A stretch of DNA of 64,000 bases from Malaciobacter pacificus. GTDB taxonomy: Bacteria > Campylobacterota > Campylobacteria > Campylobacterales > Arcobacteraceae. Positions 63,401 through 64,000 of the stretch are shown piece by piece (position 1 is the stretch's first letter; each line of letters starts with the position of its first letter). Below the pieces are notes generated by a model. The model was not told the origin of the DNA and made no database searches. It was given only the letters and a program-made list of their open reading frames with translations. The translations under genes were made by a program, and so were the position numbers. The stretch covers positions 1,116,001-1,180,000 of the forward strand of contig NZ_CP035928.1 in the NCBI RefSeq assembly GCF_004214795.1, written 5' to 3'.

Positions 63401-64000
63401 TGGGATTTATCAATTGGTACACGTAATGATGAAGTATTTTTAAAATCAATTATGCAAAAAGCTTTAAATTTAATAACTCAAAAAGAGATACAAGATGCAT
63501 ATAATCAGTGGTTTCATGTAAAATTTGAACAATCTGTAGACTATTCGTCATTAATAAAATATCTTCTTATAGTAGTTGTTATAATTTTTGTTTCAGTCTT
63601 TATGATTAATAAGCTTTATAATGAAAAAAGAAAAACTCAAAAAGCATTAAATAATTTAAAAGAACTACAAAAAGAGTTAGAATTAAAAAATGAAGAACTA
63701 GAAAAAATATCAATAACTGATAAACTTACAAATATTTATAATCGCCACAAAATTGATGAAGTTTTAAAATATGAATTATTAAGATTTGCAAGAACAAAAC
63801 AATCTTTTGGTTTAATTATTGTTGATGTAGACTATTTTAAATCTGTAAATGATGAGTTTGGTCATAATGTTGGAGATAATGTTTTAGTATCGATTGTAGA
63901 TGTTATAAGAAATAACATAAGACAAACAGACATATTAGGAAGATGGGGAGGAGAAGAGTTTGTTATAATTGTCACTGAAACTACAAAAGAGGATATAGTT
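60404..64000 (+). CDS. Giant binding-protein/GGDEF membrane sensor (3' end outside window)
   Basis: The frame runs from TTG 60404 (AGGGAGAG just upstream) to the window end, 1199 codons, without a stop. A signal peptide (KLVLLLIIFFTTLFA) is followed by an NMT1/ThiY-like domain (VKLQLQWKFQYEFAGFIMAKEKGFYEELG) and three successive SBP_bac_3-like domains (starting near FIKDNPEIIIGSDNSYAPLDF, KKPVITVSNEIDYPPFDF, and KKVINMCVDPNWMPLE). A membrane helix (YLLIVVVIIFVSVFMI), a short coiled coil and a GGDEF domain complete it (SITDKLTNIYNRHKIDE, IIVDVDYFKSVNDEFGHNVGDN, RQTDILGRWGGEEF). RQTD lies five residues before GGEEF, an intact RxxD product-inhibition site. It is related in layout to the ISa-split gene at 19621 but has one more binding domain and no PAS. 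Confidence 0.92.
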   Translation, partial: MLKLVLLLIIFFTTLFADNKLTKVKLQLQWKFQYEFAGFIMAKEKGFYEELGIDVDFIEFEPGMNLVKEVIDGNKEFGIWNSSIISEFLNGQDIVILANYFKRSPLALITRPEIKIPSDLIGKTIMVHEYDANSANYQQMFNMFDIKRESINIIDPDFKKVDFDGIDAISIFLTNETYNFIKNSTPYNILDPSNYGVEFSDINLFTSDAFSKQNPKLVNDFIKASTRGWKYAIDNINETVDILYSKYNSQNKTKDALLFEAIESQKFILSKYYELGKVEEDKLNKMAKLYIELGLADKQRNISSMIYPNNISNSLLTIEELKFIKDNPEIIIGSDNSYAPLDFLLNGESTGYSVDLIKMILEEYGFKLKFKPYDKWHNAVNDFLKNEVNILTSVFQSNKYEKKANTSIPYLSAQDIILVRKGYNEITNAYDLSGKTIALPKDYSYLDFLIENGIEFNHLIVENMQEAVNAVASGKADATVESDIVIDYIIDKNGYINLKKIYTIFNPKVDKYHNFIFVVNKDKPILNSLINKGIKNLSVSKRRDLASKWLYNNLNVVEKINLSETEKEFISKKPVITVSNEIDYPPFDFTLDNQAVGYSIDMLKLISNKTGLEFEFINGYKWNELLEMFKDRKIDILHTLSKTSERSKLGIYSKPYVWFRSKFITRIDNPDINDIDDLENKIVAVGKNWSIEKYLYKNHPKIKLLVLDSLESILSAVSNGEADAAIIDDLTAKYSIKKYGYYNLKISSWFRKFNNNQPSSYHFLVQENMSVLSDILNKAIESISVKELNDLEKKWFGNRQSELDFLYLTSEEKEYLNNKKVINMCVDPNWMPLESINNGKHQGIAADIINLIKDKTGLNIQLKPTKNWTESLIKIEQRECDIVSLIMKTESRSIYLDFTKPYLRYPFVIATLNSEMYIDKIDSIIDKKIALVRNYAISDILKVRFPNKEFIEVESIQEGLELLKKGEVYAFIDTLVSVAYNIQKYNYVDIKISGKSDLVWDLSIGTRNDEVFLKSIMQKALNLITQKEIQDAYNQWFHVKFEQSVDYSSLIKYLLIVVVIIFVSVFMINKLYNEKRKTQKALNNLKELQKELELKNEELEKISITDKLTNIYNRHKIDEVLKYELLRFARTKQSFGLIIVDVDYFKSVNDEFGHNVGDNVLVSIVDVIRNNIRQTDILGRWGGEEFVIIVTETTKEDIV

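Overview
The window comes from an AT-rich bacterial chromosome, and its gene content fits an Arcobacter-like member of the Campylobacterota. Pointers are a BioV-type pimeloyl-ACP methyl ester esterase, a protease-dead FtsH paralogue, a CetB-like PAS protein beside a cytoplasmic chemoreceptor, MutS2, many 'HQWKQPLN/HQWRQPLN' histidine kinases, and promoters with a clear TATAAT -10 but no obvious -35. No organism name can be read from the sequence itself.

Layout. 1-3146 is the 3' end of a giant repeat-rich adhesin, followed by a terminator and a tRNA-Glu gene. 3.3-6.6 kb looks like the scar of a mobile island at the tRNA: a Fic protein, a tyrosine-recombinase remnant, an insertion sequence (ISa copy 1) and a severed GGDEF tail. 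6.7-17.6 kb is a dense housekeeping run: aroB, an MscS channel, mtaB, an FtsH-like ATPase, bioV, mog, a DASS transporter, mutS2 and a rhodanese. 17.7-30.1 kb is a signalling cluster: Cache histidine kinase, a periplasmic-binding/PAS/GGDEF gene broken by two ISa copies, response regulator, PAS kinase, soluble chemoreceptor and PAS protein. 30.1-45.2 kb is mixed: an AsmA/DUF748 giant, DUF1853, dapE, hipA/hipB, PEBP, PhnA, aldo-keto reductase, DsbC-like protein, a DUF3095-AEC-HxlR operon and two tandem nitroreductases. 45.2-55.1 kb is a second signalling block: FIST protein, hybrid-type kinase, REC-kinase, three OmpR-type regulators, a PAS kinase and a REC-PAS protein. One regulator is split by a different element (ISb). 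55.2-64 kb holds an FAD oxidoreductase, an ABC1/UbiB-type kinase, a small phasin-like protein, a Cache-PAS-HD-GYP protein, a TIGR03643 protein and the start of another very large binding-protein/GGDEF sensor.

The most notable signal is a 37-bp promoter module (AAAATGATACTTTT, 3 bp, ATACTTT, 7 bp, TATAAT) present three times with identical spacing: before the FIST operon, before the regulator at 49027, and before the IS-split regulator at 55098. It looks like an 11-bp-phased direct-repeat operator for an OmpR-type regulator, tying the block into one autoregulated phosphorelay regulon. The insertion history is also unusually legible. Removing two 1564-bp ISa copies and one copy of each target duplication restores a 1119-residue diguanylate cyclase in frame. 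Removing the 1493-bp ISb and 4 bp restores a 240-residue response regulator. ISa copy 1 lacks a target duplication and lies between two unrelated gene fragments, so it probably marks a deletion or rearrangement.
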